From contig NZ_MBSO01000036.1 of the NCBI RefSeq assembly GCF_001695835.1, positions 1-43,833 on the forward strand: DNA of 43,833 bases. The letters are read 5' to 3'. The DNA comes from Ensifer sp. LC11 (GTDB lineage Bacteria; Pseudomonadota; Alphaproteobacteria; Rhizobiales; Rhizobiaceae). This document shows, piece by piece, positions 1-6,978 of the stretch. The notes under the pieces were generated by a model that was given only the letters and a program-made list of their open reading frames with translations, did no database searches and was not told the origin of the DNA. Each line of letters starts with the position of its first letter. The stretch's first letter is position 1. Both the position numbers and the translations under genes were made by a program.

Positions 1-40
1 ACACGGTCGCGAATATCCAACGAATGGAACTTGCCCATGA
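1..40 (-). CDS. Transposase, IS630-like, N-terminal fragment (runs off window)
   Basis: The minus strand starts at an ATG at position 40 and reads MGKFHSLDIRDRV before leaving the window. A strong ribosome binding site (GGAGGTG) lies six bases upstream. The peptide resembles the first residues of IS630-family transposases, which begin with a short lead into a 'DLRxRV' helix of the N-terminal helix-turn-helix. Only 13 codons are visible, so the family is a guess from this pattern. The element would extend to the left of the window, with its right end somewhere in the next 100-150 bases. Confidence 0.45.
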
Positions 41-413
41 AACACCTCCACGCAGACGTGAATCACAGATGCCATCACAACGGAATCTCTGCGAGTCGAT
101 TAAATCGAACGATGCTTTAAGATCTGAATAGATTGCTGAGCGGACTGTGGACGCCCAGGCGGTGGATTTTTTGTCGAAATTCGAGGGCGTGGTTATGGGA
201 TACATCGGTGAGCCTCCCACAATTCTGGATGATGTGGCGGTGAAACGGGAGGGAGCGGCGTTTGCTTCGTCCCGTTCATCGGTCTTCGGGACGATGGCAA
301 CCTTCTCGGCCGTTGTCCAACGGCGGTGTTCTTGGCGCATGCGGCGCTTGATATCCCGGCGGTAGTATCTACAGAAGAGCAGCTTCCCAAAATGGGGGCG
401 GTCGAGGTCCAGC
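41..413. other. Intergenic stretch without a convincing gene
   Basis: The stretch lies between the leftward transposase start and the AT-rich membrane gene. It probably includes the end of the insertion element, but I could not place a terminal repeat. Short frames on both strands between about 190 and 410 (for example a plus-strand frame reading VFLAHAALDIPAVVSTEEQ near 330-385) suggest a decayed coding sequence. I cannot assign it. Confidence 0.4.
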
Positions 414-965
414 ATGGATTTTTACTCTATCTCGATAATCGGCCAAGCCGGCGTTATCTACTACATCGTGTTCTTTTTTTCATTGTATAAGTATGTTCGA
501 GCCTATAGGCGAGATAAGGAAGAACGTTTTCTGTTTGAATCAGATGTAGAGTATTATTGGGGAACGCTTCTTTCGTCGAGCTTTTCACTAATATTTACAT
601 ATTTGATTATGAGAGATTATGGTCATTTCTATAGAGTACACGCTGGATATTTATTAGTTCTACTTACGTCAGGATTAATCGCTGGTGACGCAATAATACG
701 AAGACGGATTCGTGATTCAATGGAATTCAAAGGAGAGGCTTTTTTCTACGGCTTTATTATCGTTGCCGTACTATACGGCGTTGATTCTATTTTCTCGATT
801 TATCAAGTATTTAAGTGCTTAGGGAGATGCGCGTATATCGCAGAAATACTTGGAACTCCGGACCGTATGAACGTAATTACATTCATGTCATACGGATGGT
901 TTTCCGCTGCTGTAATAATATTTACTCTCATGATCGCTGTAGGGAAGAGGGGTTGCCATGAGTGA
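414..965 (+). CDS. Hypothetical multi-pass membrane protein in AT-rich DNA
   Basis: This is a 183-residue protein I do not recognise. It has about four hydrophobic helices: near residues 8-25 (ending VFFFSLYKYV), 50-66, 75-90 and 105-125, with another hydrophobic stretch close to the C-terminus (about 157-177). The loops are basic and acidic (RAYRRDKEER, IIRRRIRDSMEF). The start codon has no clear ribosome binding site. The gene is much more AT-rich than everything around it and uses codons such as ATA, TTA and AGA freely, which suggests recent transfer. Its last codons overlap the start of a second frame at 958, as in a translationally coupled pair. It could be one half of a two-gene accessory or defence cassette, but nothing in the sequence proves that. 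Confidence 0.6.
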   Translation: MDFYSISIIGQAGVIYYIVFFFSLYKYVRAYRRDKEERFLFESDVEYYWGTLLSSSFSLIFTYLIMRDYGHFYRVHAGYLLVLLTSGLIAGDAIIRRRIRDSMEFKGEAFFYGFIIVAVLYGVDSIFSIYQVFKCLGRCAYIAEILGTPDRMNVITFMSYGWFSAAVIIFTLMIAVGKRGCHE

Positions 966-1215
966 TAGAAGTATACGCAATTTTCATGAAGAATTATCCG
1001 AGTTAAATGGTATTTCCGGCTTTGTGCGTCTAGGATCGCATAATGGATCGATGGGAACCAGCGCGTGGTCGTATTGTAGGCTTGGCTGCCGTCCTCGAGA
1101 TGATGTTGGCTGCCGACGAAGGCTAAGCCTTTTCCGAGCTCGAGGATTAAGGAGCGTAGATGTTCAAGTAGGCTTTGCTCGAGCTCGCGTCCGGACATCG
1201 CCGGGCCGAGGGTAA
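958..1215 (+). pseudogene. Start of a second AT-rich gene, truncated by fusion to foreign sequence
   Basis: An ATG at 958 overlaps the stop of the upstream membrane gene by eight bases. It reads MSDRSIRNFHEELSELNGIS in the same AT-rich style. After roughly codon 21 (near 1020) base composition changes abruptly, and the remaining frame is arginine- and glycine-rich antisense of a nuclease remnant on the other strand. I read it as the first 20 or so codons of a real, translationally coupled gene whose body was lost at a recombination junction. The product is unknown. Confidence 0.45.
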
Positions 1216-1222
1216 GAAAATC
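1058..1222 (-). pseudogene. Remnant of a DUF1016/YhcG-type PDDEXK nuclease gene
   Basis: On the minus strand, DFLTLGPAMSGRELEQSLLE, then HLRSLILELGKGLAFVGSQ and HHLEDGSQ, match the conserved region of DUF1016 (YhcG) proteins. In that family a block of the form 'ERELEQALL.H...FLLELG.GFAFVGRQ.HLEVGG..FYIDLLFYH' precedes the PD-(D/E)XK active site. Here the similarity stops where the 'FYIDLLFYH' segment should begin, and no N-terminal domain is present. This is therefore a 55-codon gene relic. It directly abuts the truncated AT-rich frame, so a recombination joint lies near 1020-1058. Confidence 0.6.
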
Positions 1223-1383
1223 GAAGCTGGTGCAGGCCACTATCCACCCCTGATGTGATCTCAAGGCAATGAGAGACGTTCGCCCATGTTCGGACGCCAA
1301 AGATGGCCGCGAGTATTCCGCTCACCGACGGTGTTTTGCAATTTTGCGCGCATCGCGGCCATTCATACAGCCCAGGCGATCGC

Positions 1384-2811
1384 CTAGCTGAAGAAGACGT
1401 AGCTCGCAACGAGGAAAGTCGGAATCAATACCGCCCCCGACCAGAGCATGTAGCCGAAGAAGTTCGGCATCTTGATGCCGCGTTCGCGAGCTATGGCGTA
1501 AACCATGAAGTTGGGTGCATTTCCGATATAGGTGTTCGCCCCCATGAACACCGCACCTGTCGAGAGCGCGGTCAAGGTGCTGGACAGCGTCGTTGTCAGG
1601 ACATGCGGATCTCCGCCGGCCAATTCGAAAAAGAGAAGATAGGTCGGCGCGTTATCCAGAAACGAAGAAAGCAATCCAGTGAGCCAGAAATAGGCGAGAT
1701 CATTTGGCGCGCCCGATTCCGTTGTAATCAACGACACCAGTGGGCCGAACGCGCCATCGGGTCCGGCGCGCAGCATGGCGATGACCGGCGCAATGCAAAC
1801 GAAAATGCCGGCAAAGAGCTTGGCGACTTCACGGATCGGTCCCCAGGAGAAGCTGTTGGCGTCGCGGTATTCCGTTTTTGTCACCAGCAGGGAAAGAAGG
1901 CCCAGCGCCAGTATGAGGGCATCGCGGATGAGATTCTGCAGCTCGACTTCGACGCTGAGAATGCTGAACGATACGTGTGGGTCCCACGCGGCCGAGAGCA
2001 GGATTGCGCCGATGACGCCGGCAAGCAGAAGGAAGTTGAGGCGCCCGCGAATGCGTATGCGCGAATCCGGCGTCGGGTCCTTCAATCTGGCGAGCGGTCT
2101 CTCTCGCCTGTAGAGCATCCAGTCCATCGCGACAAAGATCATGAGAACAATGCCCGCCACGAGGAAGGTCTCGTGATAAAGATGGGTCGTGGTCCAGAAG
2201 AAATCGACGCCGCGCAGGAAACCGACGAAAAGCGGAGGATCGCCGAGCGGGGTCAGCGAGCCGCCGATGTTCGACACCAAAAAGATGAAGAATACAATGA
2301 CATGCGCATTGAAGCGACGATTGTCGTTGGCCCGTATCACTGGGCGGATCATGATCATCGAGGCGCCGGTGGTTCCGACAACCGAGGCAAGTGCAGCTCC
2401 AATCAGAAGCAGCGCCGCATTATTGCGCGGTGAGCCGTGAATGTTCCCGGCCACCAGGACGCCGCCGGCTATCGTGAACAGCGCAAACAGCAATATAATG
2501 AAGGACATGTATTCAACGAGCAGGGCATGCAGTACCGCTTCAGCCGAGACTACCGGGCCATGGAAGAGCAACATCGGCAGCACGCTCAGCATCGCCCAGC
2601 CGACGGTGATCTTGCCGTAGTGACGTTCCCAGAAGTGAGGATAGAGGAGGGGGCCGGTTGCGATGGAAAGCAGCATGCCGGCAAATGGCAAGGCCCACCA
2701 AAGGGACATTGCAGCGCCGGGCAGGCCACTCTGTGAGGCGAAGGCGGGTTCGGCAAAACACAAGCCGATCCATGCCGTAGCAACAGGGCTACGAAAAATC
2801 TTCACAAGCAT
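1384..2811 (-). CDS. Sodium:proton antiporter / citrate-type transporter (ion transporter superfamily)
   Basis: This is a 475-residue integral membrane protein of the ion transporter superfamily, closest in pattern to the NhaD-like 'putative citrate transport' group (CitMHS_2). It shows about 12-13 hydrophobic helices and the two half-repeat signatures typical of the fold: GGSLTPLGDPPLFVGFLRG near residues 208-226, and a second half with SSFLDNAPTYLLFFELAGG and GANTYIGNAPNFMVY. The N-terminus contains a possible signal-like segment ending FAEPAFA. It probably exchanges sodium for protons, or moves an organic acid with cations, across the inner membrane. It is transcribed away from its neighbours, with the GntR/FCD gene upstream on the same strand about 220 bases away. 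Substrate cannot be read from the sequence. Confidence 0.8.
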   Translation of the reverse strand: MLVKIFRSPVATAWIGLCFAEPAFASQSGLPGAAMSLWWALPFAGMLLSIATGPLLYPHFWERHYGKITVGWAMLSVLPMLLFHGPVVSAEAVLHALLVEYMSFIILLFALFTIAGGVLVAGNIHGSPRNNAALLLIGAALASVVGTTGASMIMIRPVIRANDNRRFNAHVIVFFIFLVSNIGGSLTPLGDPPLFVGFLRGVDFFWTTTHLYHETFLVAGIVLMIFVAMDWMLYRRERPLARLKDPTPDSRIRIRGRLNFLLLAGVIGAILLSAAWDPHVSFSILSVEVELQNLIRDALILALGLLSLLVTKTEYRDANSFSWGPIREVAKLFAGIFVCIAPVIAMLRAGPDGAFGPLVSLITTESGAPNDLAYFWLTGLLSSFLDNAPTYLLFFELAGGDPHVLTTTLSSTLTALSTGAVFMGANTYIGNAPNFMVYAIARERGIKMPNFFGYMLWSGAVLIPTFLVASYVFFS

Positions 2812-3033
2812 TCACGTCCCCCAACTGGCCCTTGCTGCGTCGTCCGCTGTCCTGCCCCAAATGAACGCTCCTGCATCGCGAAATAGACGACACTGGATAT
2901 GCGTGCCGCTCCGACGGATGCCCTCTATCAGGTCGCGACTCCCCTTGCCCGGATGGCCGCGCTTAAATCAACGCCGCTCTGAAGCTGGAAGAGTGTGCCG
3001 TGCGGGTTTCGACTGCCCTGACAGCGGCTGCGT

Positions 3034-3765
3034 TCATTCCGCTTCCGCGGTCCCCAATGCTTCGGAGGTCGCGCTCCACTTATGGATCAGGTGCTCATAG
3101 AGGATTTCGGCAAGTTCCCGACCGTCCCGACGTCTGAGCGCGTCCAATATCTGCTCGTGCTCGCGCATGGCCTGGCCCCATCGATCCCGCTTGATCGTGT
3201 TCGCAGAGTAGCGCAACCGGCGCATACGCGCGGTCAGTCCATGGTAATAAGTCTCAAGCGCGTGGTTTCCCGCAGCGGCGACGATACGTTCGTGTATGAG
3301 TTGGTTCAGGCGGAAATATTCGGGCAGTTCCCGGCGCATGTAATGCCCGTACATCTGATAGTGTAGCGCCTCGATCTGCTCGATCGCCGCTTCGGTTATG
3401 CGTTCGCAGGCCAGCCGGCCGGCCGTTGATTCCATGCCCGCCAGCATCTCGAAGAACTCGCGCACGTCGTCGGGCGTGAACTCGCGAATGCGAGCGCCCC
3501 GGTTTGGCAAAAGTTCGATGAGACCCTCGGCGGCCAGGACTTTGAGTGCCTCGCGCAACGGCGTGCGGGAAACGCCGAGGCTCTCGCAGAGTTGCCGTTC
3601 AGGGACACGGTCGCCCGGGCGAAGATGACCCTCGACGATGAAATCGCGCAGCTTGCTCAAAATTCCATCGTGCAGGCTTTCAACTTCTTCATCGATTTTT
3701 GCATTCAAAATTGTCGCCGCTTGCGGCTGTTCATATTCCACATCTTCCTCCCGATGCTCCTGCAT
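3034..3765 (-). CDS. GntR-family transcriptional regulator, FCD subfamily
   Basis: This is a 243-residue regulator. The winged helix-turn-helix spans about residues 33-90, with the classic GntR core VPERQLCESLGVSRTPLREA followed by LKVLAAEGLIELLPNRGA. An all-helical FCD ligand domain follows (residues about 100-235) and contains the usual acidic and histidine metal-ligand positions (FRLNQLIHERI, REHEQILDAL). Such proteins usually repress a neighbouring catabolic operon until an organic acid binds. The gene is divergent from the aminotransferase-TRAP operon starting at 3963, and the 197-base gap holds motifs repeated at two other promoters in this window. It is the obvious regulator of that operon and perhaps of itself. 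The start at 3765 is the first in-frame ATG and has only a weak ribosome binding site. Confidence 0.9.
   Translation of the reverse strand: MQEHREEDVEYEQPQAATILNAKIDEEVESLHDGILSKLRDFIVEGHLRPGDRVPERQLCESLGVSRTPLREALKVLAAEGLIELLPNRGARIREFTPDDVREFFEMLAGMESTAGRLACERITEAAIEQIEALHYQMYGHYMRRELPEYFRLNQLIHERIVAAAGNHALETYYHGLTARMRRLRYSANTIKRDRWGQAMREHEQILDALRRRDGRELAEILYEHLIHKWSATSEALGTAEAE
3698..3713. promoter_or_regulatory. Operator-like motif inside the regulator gene
   Basis: The sequence TTTGCATTCAAAATTG lies within the first 25 codons of the gntR gene. It resembles the ATGCAAAATTG motif found in the divergent promoter region just upstream. It could be a chance consequence of the encoded Phe-Asn-Ala-Lys-Ile peptide, or an internal operator. 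Low confidence. Confidence 0.25.
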
Positions 3766-3879
3766 CGTTCATAACCAATGGCTGGTCGCAATCAAGTGGT
3801 TCGACGGCACGAACCGCGCCGATGCCGTTCTTGGTCTAGGCATCATCCCATGCTGGGCCAAACTGCGCAAGTTTTCTTC

Positions 3880-3920
3880 GAATGCAAAATTGCCGTTGCC
3901 AGTCGATAAATTGTATGCAA
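3880..3920. promoter_or_regulatory. Candidate GntR/FCD operator region in the divergent promoter
   Basis: The intergenic region between the divergent gntR and aminotransferase genes contains GAATGCAAAATTGCCGTTGC (3880-3899) and a near-palindrome TTGTATGCAA (3911-3920). The first motif recurs almost unchanged at 10810-10829, before the MFS-hydantoinase unit. FCD-type GntR proteins commonly bind short palindromes of the TTGTATACAA type, so these are plausible operators. The site lies 40-80 bases before the aminotransferase start, where repressor binding would block transcription. Confidence 0.5.
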
Positions 3921-3962
3921 AATGTCTAACATTGAGGCATTCAAAGGGAGGAGTTTCATACG

Positions 3963-5153
3963 ATGACGCATAGCGGGCGACACTTCTTGCAGATCCCAGG
4001 TCCTACCAACACGCCTTTGCCGGTGCTGGCGGCCGTCGCCAAGCCGACCATCGATCATCGCGGGCCGGACTTTCAGAAGCTGGGCGAGGCGGTGCTGGCC
4101 GGGATCCGCTCCGTCTTCAAGACGTCCGGTCCTGTCATCATCTATCCGGCCTCTGGAACCGGCGCGTGGGAGGCGGCGCTGGTGAATACGCTGTCGCCCG
4201 GCGACCATGTGCTGATGTTCGAGACAGGTTGGTTCGCCACGCTCTGGAACAAGATGGCCGGACGGCTTGGCATCAGCGCCGAATTCCTCAAGGGGGATTG
4301 GCGCTCGGGCGCCGATGCTGGTCTCATCGAGGCACGCCTGAGGGAGGATAGGGGCCACGCTATCAAGGCGGTATGCGTCGTTCACAATGAGACTTCGACG
4401 GGCGCCACCTCGAATATCGCCGCCGTCCGGCGCGCCATCGACAACGCCCGCCACCCGGCATTGCTTCTGGTGGATACGATCTCCTCGCTGGCCTCGATCG
4501 ATTATCGCCACGAGGAATGGGGCGTCGACGTAACCGTCGGCGGATCGCAAAAGGGATTGATGCTGCCGCCGGGTCTTTCCTTTAACGCCATCTCGGAAAA
4601 GGCGCTGGCGGCGGCGAAGAAGGCGCGTCTTCCGCGTTCCTTCTGGGACTGGGAAGATATGCTTGCGGCCAACAAAACCGGCTACTTCCCCTACACGCCA
4701 GCGACAAACCTGCTTCAGGGCCTGAAGGTTGCGCTGGACATGCTGCACGAGGAAGGGTTGGACAACGTCTTTGCCCGACATGACCGGGCGGCCGAGGCAA
4801 CGCGGCGCGCGGTTATCCATTGGGGCCTGGAAATCCAATGCCGGAACCCGGCCGAATATTCCTCGTCCCTCACGGCAGTGCGCCTTCCGGAAGGACACTC
4901 GGCGGATGGATTGCGCGCCGAGATTCTGAGGCGTTCGAACATGTCGCTGGGCAATGGTCTCGGACCGCTCGCCGACCAGGTGTTCCGGATCGGCCACCTC
5001 GGTGACTTCCATGACCTGATGGTTATGGGCACGCTTGCCGGCGTCGAGATGGGCCTGGCTGTGTGCGGCATCCCGCACCGGTCGGGCGGCGTCGAGGCGG
5101 CAATGAAATACCTCAATGGAAATGCGGGATCGGTGGCGCACGCCGCAGAATAG
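3963..5153 (+). CDS. PLP-dependent class V aminotransferase, serine/aspartate-glyoxylate type
   Basis: This 396-residue fold-type I aminotransferase belongs to the class V group that includes serine-glyoxylate aminotransferase and the aspartate-glyoxylate enzyme BhcA. Visible hallmarks are the N-terminal IPGPTNTPLPVL, the cofactor-contacting ASGTGAWEAAL near residues 61-71, HNETSTGATS, the aspartate in LLLVDTISSLAS that holds the pyridine ring, and GSQKGLMLPPG with Lys197 as the Schiff-base lysine. These enzymes move an amino group to glyoxylate to give glycine. It is the first gene of a unit continuing into a TRAP importer, amidase and hydratase, so I infer that it deaminates an amino acid released from the imported compound. 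The other beta-hydroxyaspartate-cycle genes (bhcB, bhcC, bhcD) are absent. The start follows GGGAGGAG. Confidence 0.85.
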   Translation: MTHSGRHFLQIPGPTNTPLPVLAAVAKPTIDHRGPDFQKLGEAVLAGIRSVFKTSGPVIIYPASGTGAWEAALVNTLSPGDHVLMFETGWFATLWNKMAGRLGISAEFLKGDWRSGADAGLIEARLREDRGHAIKAVCVVHNETSTGATSNIAAVRRAIDNARHPALLLVDTISSLASIDYRHEEWGVDVTVGGSQKGLMLPPGLSFNAISEKALAAAKKARLPRSFWDWEDMLAANKTGYFPYTPATNLLQGLKVALDMLHEEGLDNVFARHDRAAEATRRAVIHWGLEIQCRNPAEYSSSLTAVRLPEGHSADGLRAEILRRSNMSLGNGLGPLADQVFRIGHLGDFHDLMVMGTLAGVEMGLAVCGIPHRSGGVEAAMKYLNGNAGSVAHAAE

Positions 5154-5233
5154 ACAAAGGCGGCCAGTCATCGCGAGAACGCCGGTCAACCGGCGCCGAA
5201 CAAACCACCAGTAGGGAACCAATGGAGAAAATC

Positions 5234-6268
5234 ATGCGAAAGCTTCTCTCTCTTACTTTCGGGTTAAGTCTTCTCGCTGGCGCAGCCAGTGCCGAGGACA
5301 TCCCATTGCGCGTTGCCGGTAACCTGCTTGCCACAGGTCTTATTCAGCAGAACAAGGAAAAGCCGTTCTTCGAGAATCTGGCAGAGACGACAGGCCTGCC
5401 GCTTGCCGTCGACTACAAGCCGATGGACGTTATCGGTATCAAGGACAGCGAGGGACTGCGCGTCCTCAAGTCAGGTCTGTTCGACATCGTAACCCTGCGT
5501 ATCGCTCAGGCCTCGCGCGATGAACCGTTCCTGCTCGGCGCAGACCTGGTCGGCGTCAATGCCAATTACGAGACGGCGCGCAAGGTCGTCGACGCCTATC
5601 GTGAAGAGTTCGACAAGCGGCTGCAGGACCAGTTCAACGGCAAGCTGCTGGCGATCTGGCCATTCGGTCCGCAGGTGGTCTTCTGCAACGCTGAAATTCA
5701 TGGGCTTTCCGATCTGCAGGGCAAGAAGGTACGCGTCTACGACCAGTCGCTCGCCCAGTTCATCGAAAAGATCGGTGGCATTCCCGTCACCATCTCCTTC
5801 GGTGAGACGCAGCAATCGCTGCAGCGGGGCGTCGTCGACTGTGCCATCACCGGCCCAAGCTCGGCAAACACGGCGGGTTGGCCCGAGGTATCGACACACT
5901 TCATGCCGCTTGGCTTTCAGATTGCTCTCAATGCCTATGCCATCAATCTCGATAGCTGGAACAAATTTACGCCGGAGCAGCAGGCAAAGCTGACCGAGGC
6001 TTTCAAGGCGTTGGAGGACGATATTTGGGGCTACTCGAAAGAACTCTTCGAGGACGCTTCGCGCTGTAATGTCGGCAGGGAACCCTGCACGACCGTGAAA
6101 AAGTTCGCGATGACCGAAGTGCCGGTCACGGACGAGGACCTGAAAACGGTGCAGGGCGCCGTCCAGACGGTCTCGTTCCCGGCATGGTCGCAAGTGTGCG
6201 AGAAATCCTATCCCGGCTGCGGCGAGCTGTGGAAGAAGTTGGTCGGGCCGACCATCGGGCTCCAGTGA
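5234..6268 (+). CDS. dctP: TRAP transporter solute-binding protein (DctP family)
   Basis: This is a 344-residue periplasmic binding protein. I chose the ATG at 5234 because GGAG lies seven bases upstream and a clean signal peptide follows (MRKLLSLTFGLSLLAGAASA, cleaved before EDIPLRV). The body carries the DctP pattern: YKPMDVIGIKDSEGLRVLKSG, a cap strand with LSDLQGKKVRVYDQ, and the conserved carboxylate-binding region GETQQSLQRGVVDCAITGP. The Arg of LQGKKVR probably binds a carboxylate, as in most TRAP binding proteins. It captures an organic acid and delivers it to the DctQ/DctM membrane pair encoded next. A strong terminator directly follows, so this gene is probably expressed above the membrane genes. 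Confidence 0.92.
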   Translation: MRKLLSLTFGLSLLAGAASAEDIPLRVAGNLLATGLIQQNKEKPFFENLAETTGLPLAVDYKPMDVIGIKDSEGLRVLKSGLFDIVTLRIAQASRDEPFLLGADLVGVNANYETARKVVDAYREEFDKRLQDQFNGKLLAIWPFGPQVVFCNAEIHGLSDLQGKKVRVYDQSLAQFIEKIGGIPVTISFGETQQSLQRGVVDCAITGPSSANTAGWPEVSTHFMPLGFQIALNAYAINLDSWNKFTPEQQAKLTEAFKALEDDIWGYSKELFEDASRCNVGREPCTTVKKFAMTEVPVTDEDLKTVQGAVQTVSFPAWSQVCEKSYPGCGELWKKLVGPTIGLQ

Positions 6269-6280
6269 TCGCAACACGCG

Positions 6281-6307
6281 AAGGCCTCCCCTGCGGGAGG
6301 CCTTTTT
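6281..6307 (+). terminator. Intrinsic terminator between dctP and dctQ
   Basis: AAGGCCTCCC (6281-6290) pairs perfectly with GGGAGGCCTT (6295-6304) around a CTGC loop, and a short T run follows (6303-6307). This is a textbook rho-independent terminator 12 bases after the dctP stop. It lies inside the operon, so it probably acts as a partial stop that lowers dctQ/dctM expression relative to the binding protein. Confidence 0.85.
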
Positions 6308-6336
6308 GCCATCGATGAGAGAGGATGGAGGATCCC

Positions 6337-6960
6337 ATGCAACATACCCAACCCACGACGATCGACTCGGCTCCGCCGGCAAAGACCGCGCATTTCTCTG
6401 ACGCTTTGCGCTCAATTGGGGCACTGTTTGCCAACATTACCGGCTATATCTTCCTTGCACTTGCAGTTTTGGTCTTGCTCGAGGTGCTGGGCCGAAAGCT
6501 CTTTGGCTTCTCGCTCCAGGGCGTCGACGAGCTCGGCGGCTATGCGCTTGCCGTCGGCTCTTCGCTCGCCTTTACGACTGCACTGGTCGACCGCGCACAT
6601 ATTCGCATCGAGCTGTTTCATCTGAAGTTGCCAAAGGTCCTGCAGACGCTATTGAACTGGCTCTCGATCGTTCTCCTTGCCGGTTTCGGCGTTATGCTCG
6701 CCTGGGTGTGCCTGACCATTCTCCTCGACACGCTGACCTATCAAAGTACCGCACCGACGCCATGGGCCACCCCTCTGATCTACCCACAGGGTGTCTGGTA
6801 CGCATCGCTCGTGGTCTTTGCCGTCGTTGCGGTCGCCATGGCCCTTCACGCTACCGCACTGCTGCTGACGGGTAAGGCGAGCGTTCTCAACCGAACCTAC
6901 GGCCCGCGTGAAACCGTCGAAGAGATCAAAGATGAACTGCAGGACCTGGACCGCCGCTGA
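6337..6960 (+). CDS. dctQ: TRAP transporter small permease (DctQ family)
   Basis: This 207-residue membrane protein has four hydrophobic helices, near residues 29-47, 66-82, 99-122 and 145-169 (counted from the 6337 start). It carries the DctQ signature around EVLGRKLFGFSLQGVDELGG and then DRAHIRIELF. It forms the small membrane subunit of the sodium-driven TRAP importer and scaffolds the DctM channel. The ATG at 6337 is preferred over the one at 6325 because GGAGG sits five bases before it. A cytoplasmic charged tail (VEEIKDELQDLDRR) ends the protein. dctM follows 18 bases later. Confidence 0.9.
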   Translation: MQHTQPTTIDSAPPAKTAHFSDALRSIGALFANITGYIFLALAVLVLLEVLGRKLFGFSLQGVDELGGYALAVGSSLAFTTALVDRAHIRIELFHLKLPKVLQTLLNWLSIVLLAGFGVMLAWVCLTILLDTLTYQSTAPTPWATPLIYPQGVWYASLVVFAVVAVAMALHATALLLTGKASVLNRTYGPRETVEEIKDELQDLDRR

Positions 6961-6978
6961 GCGACGTAGGAGAATCTG

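Noticed and set aside
1303-2433. Long open frame (376 codons) on the plus strand opposite the antiporter gene
   Set aside because: It has a low-complexity composition rich in Arg, Glu and Gln, typical of antisense of a membrane protein in GC-rich DNA, while the minus strand shows a clear transporter family.
3963-5153. A full beta-hydroxyaspartate cycle
   Set aside because: Only the aminotransferase resembles a member; no dehydratase, aldolase or iminosuccinate reductase gene is present nearby.
3843-5222. Long open frame (459 codons) antisense to the aminotransferase
   Set aside because: It has no family pattern, and the plus strand encodes an aminotransferase with all cofactor motifs.
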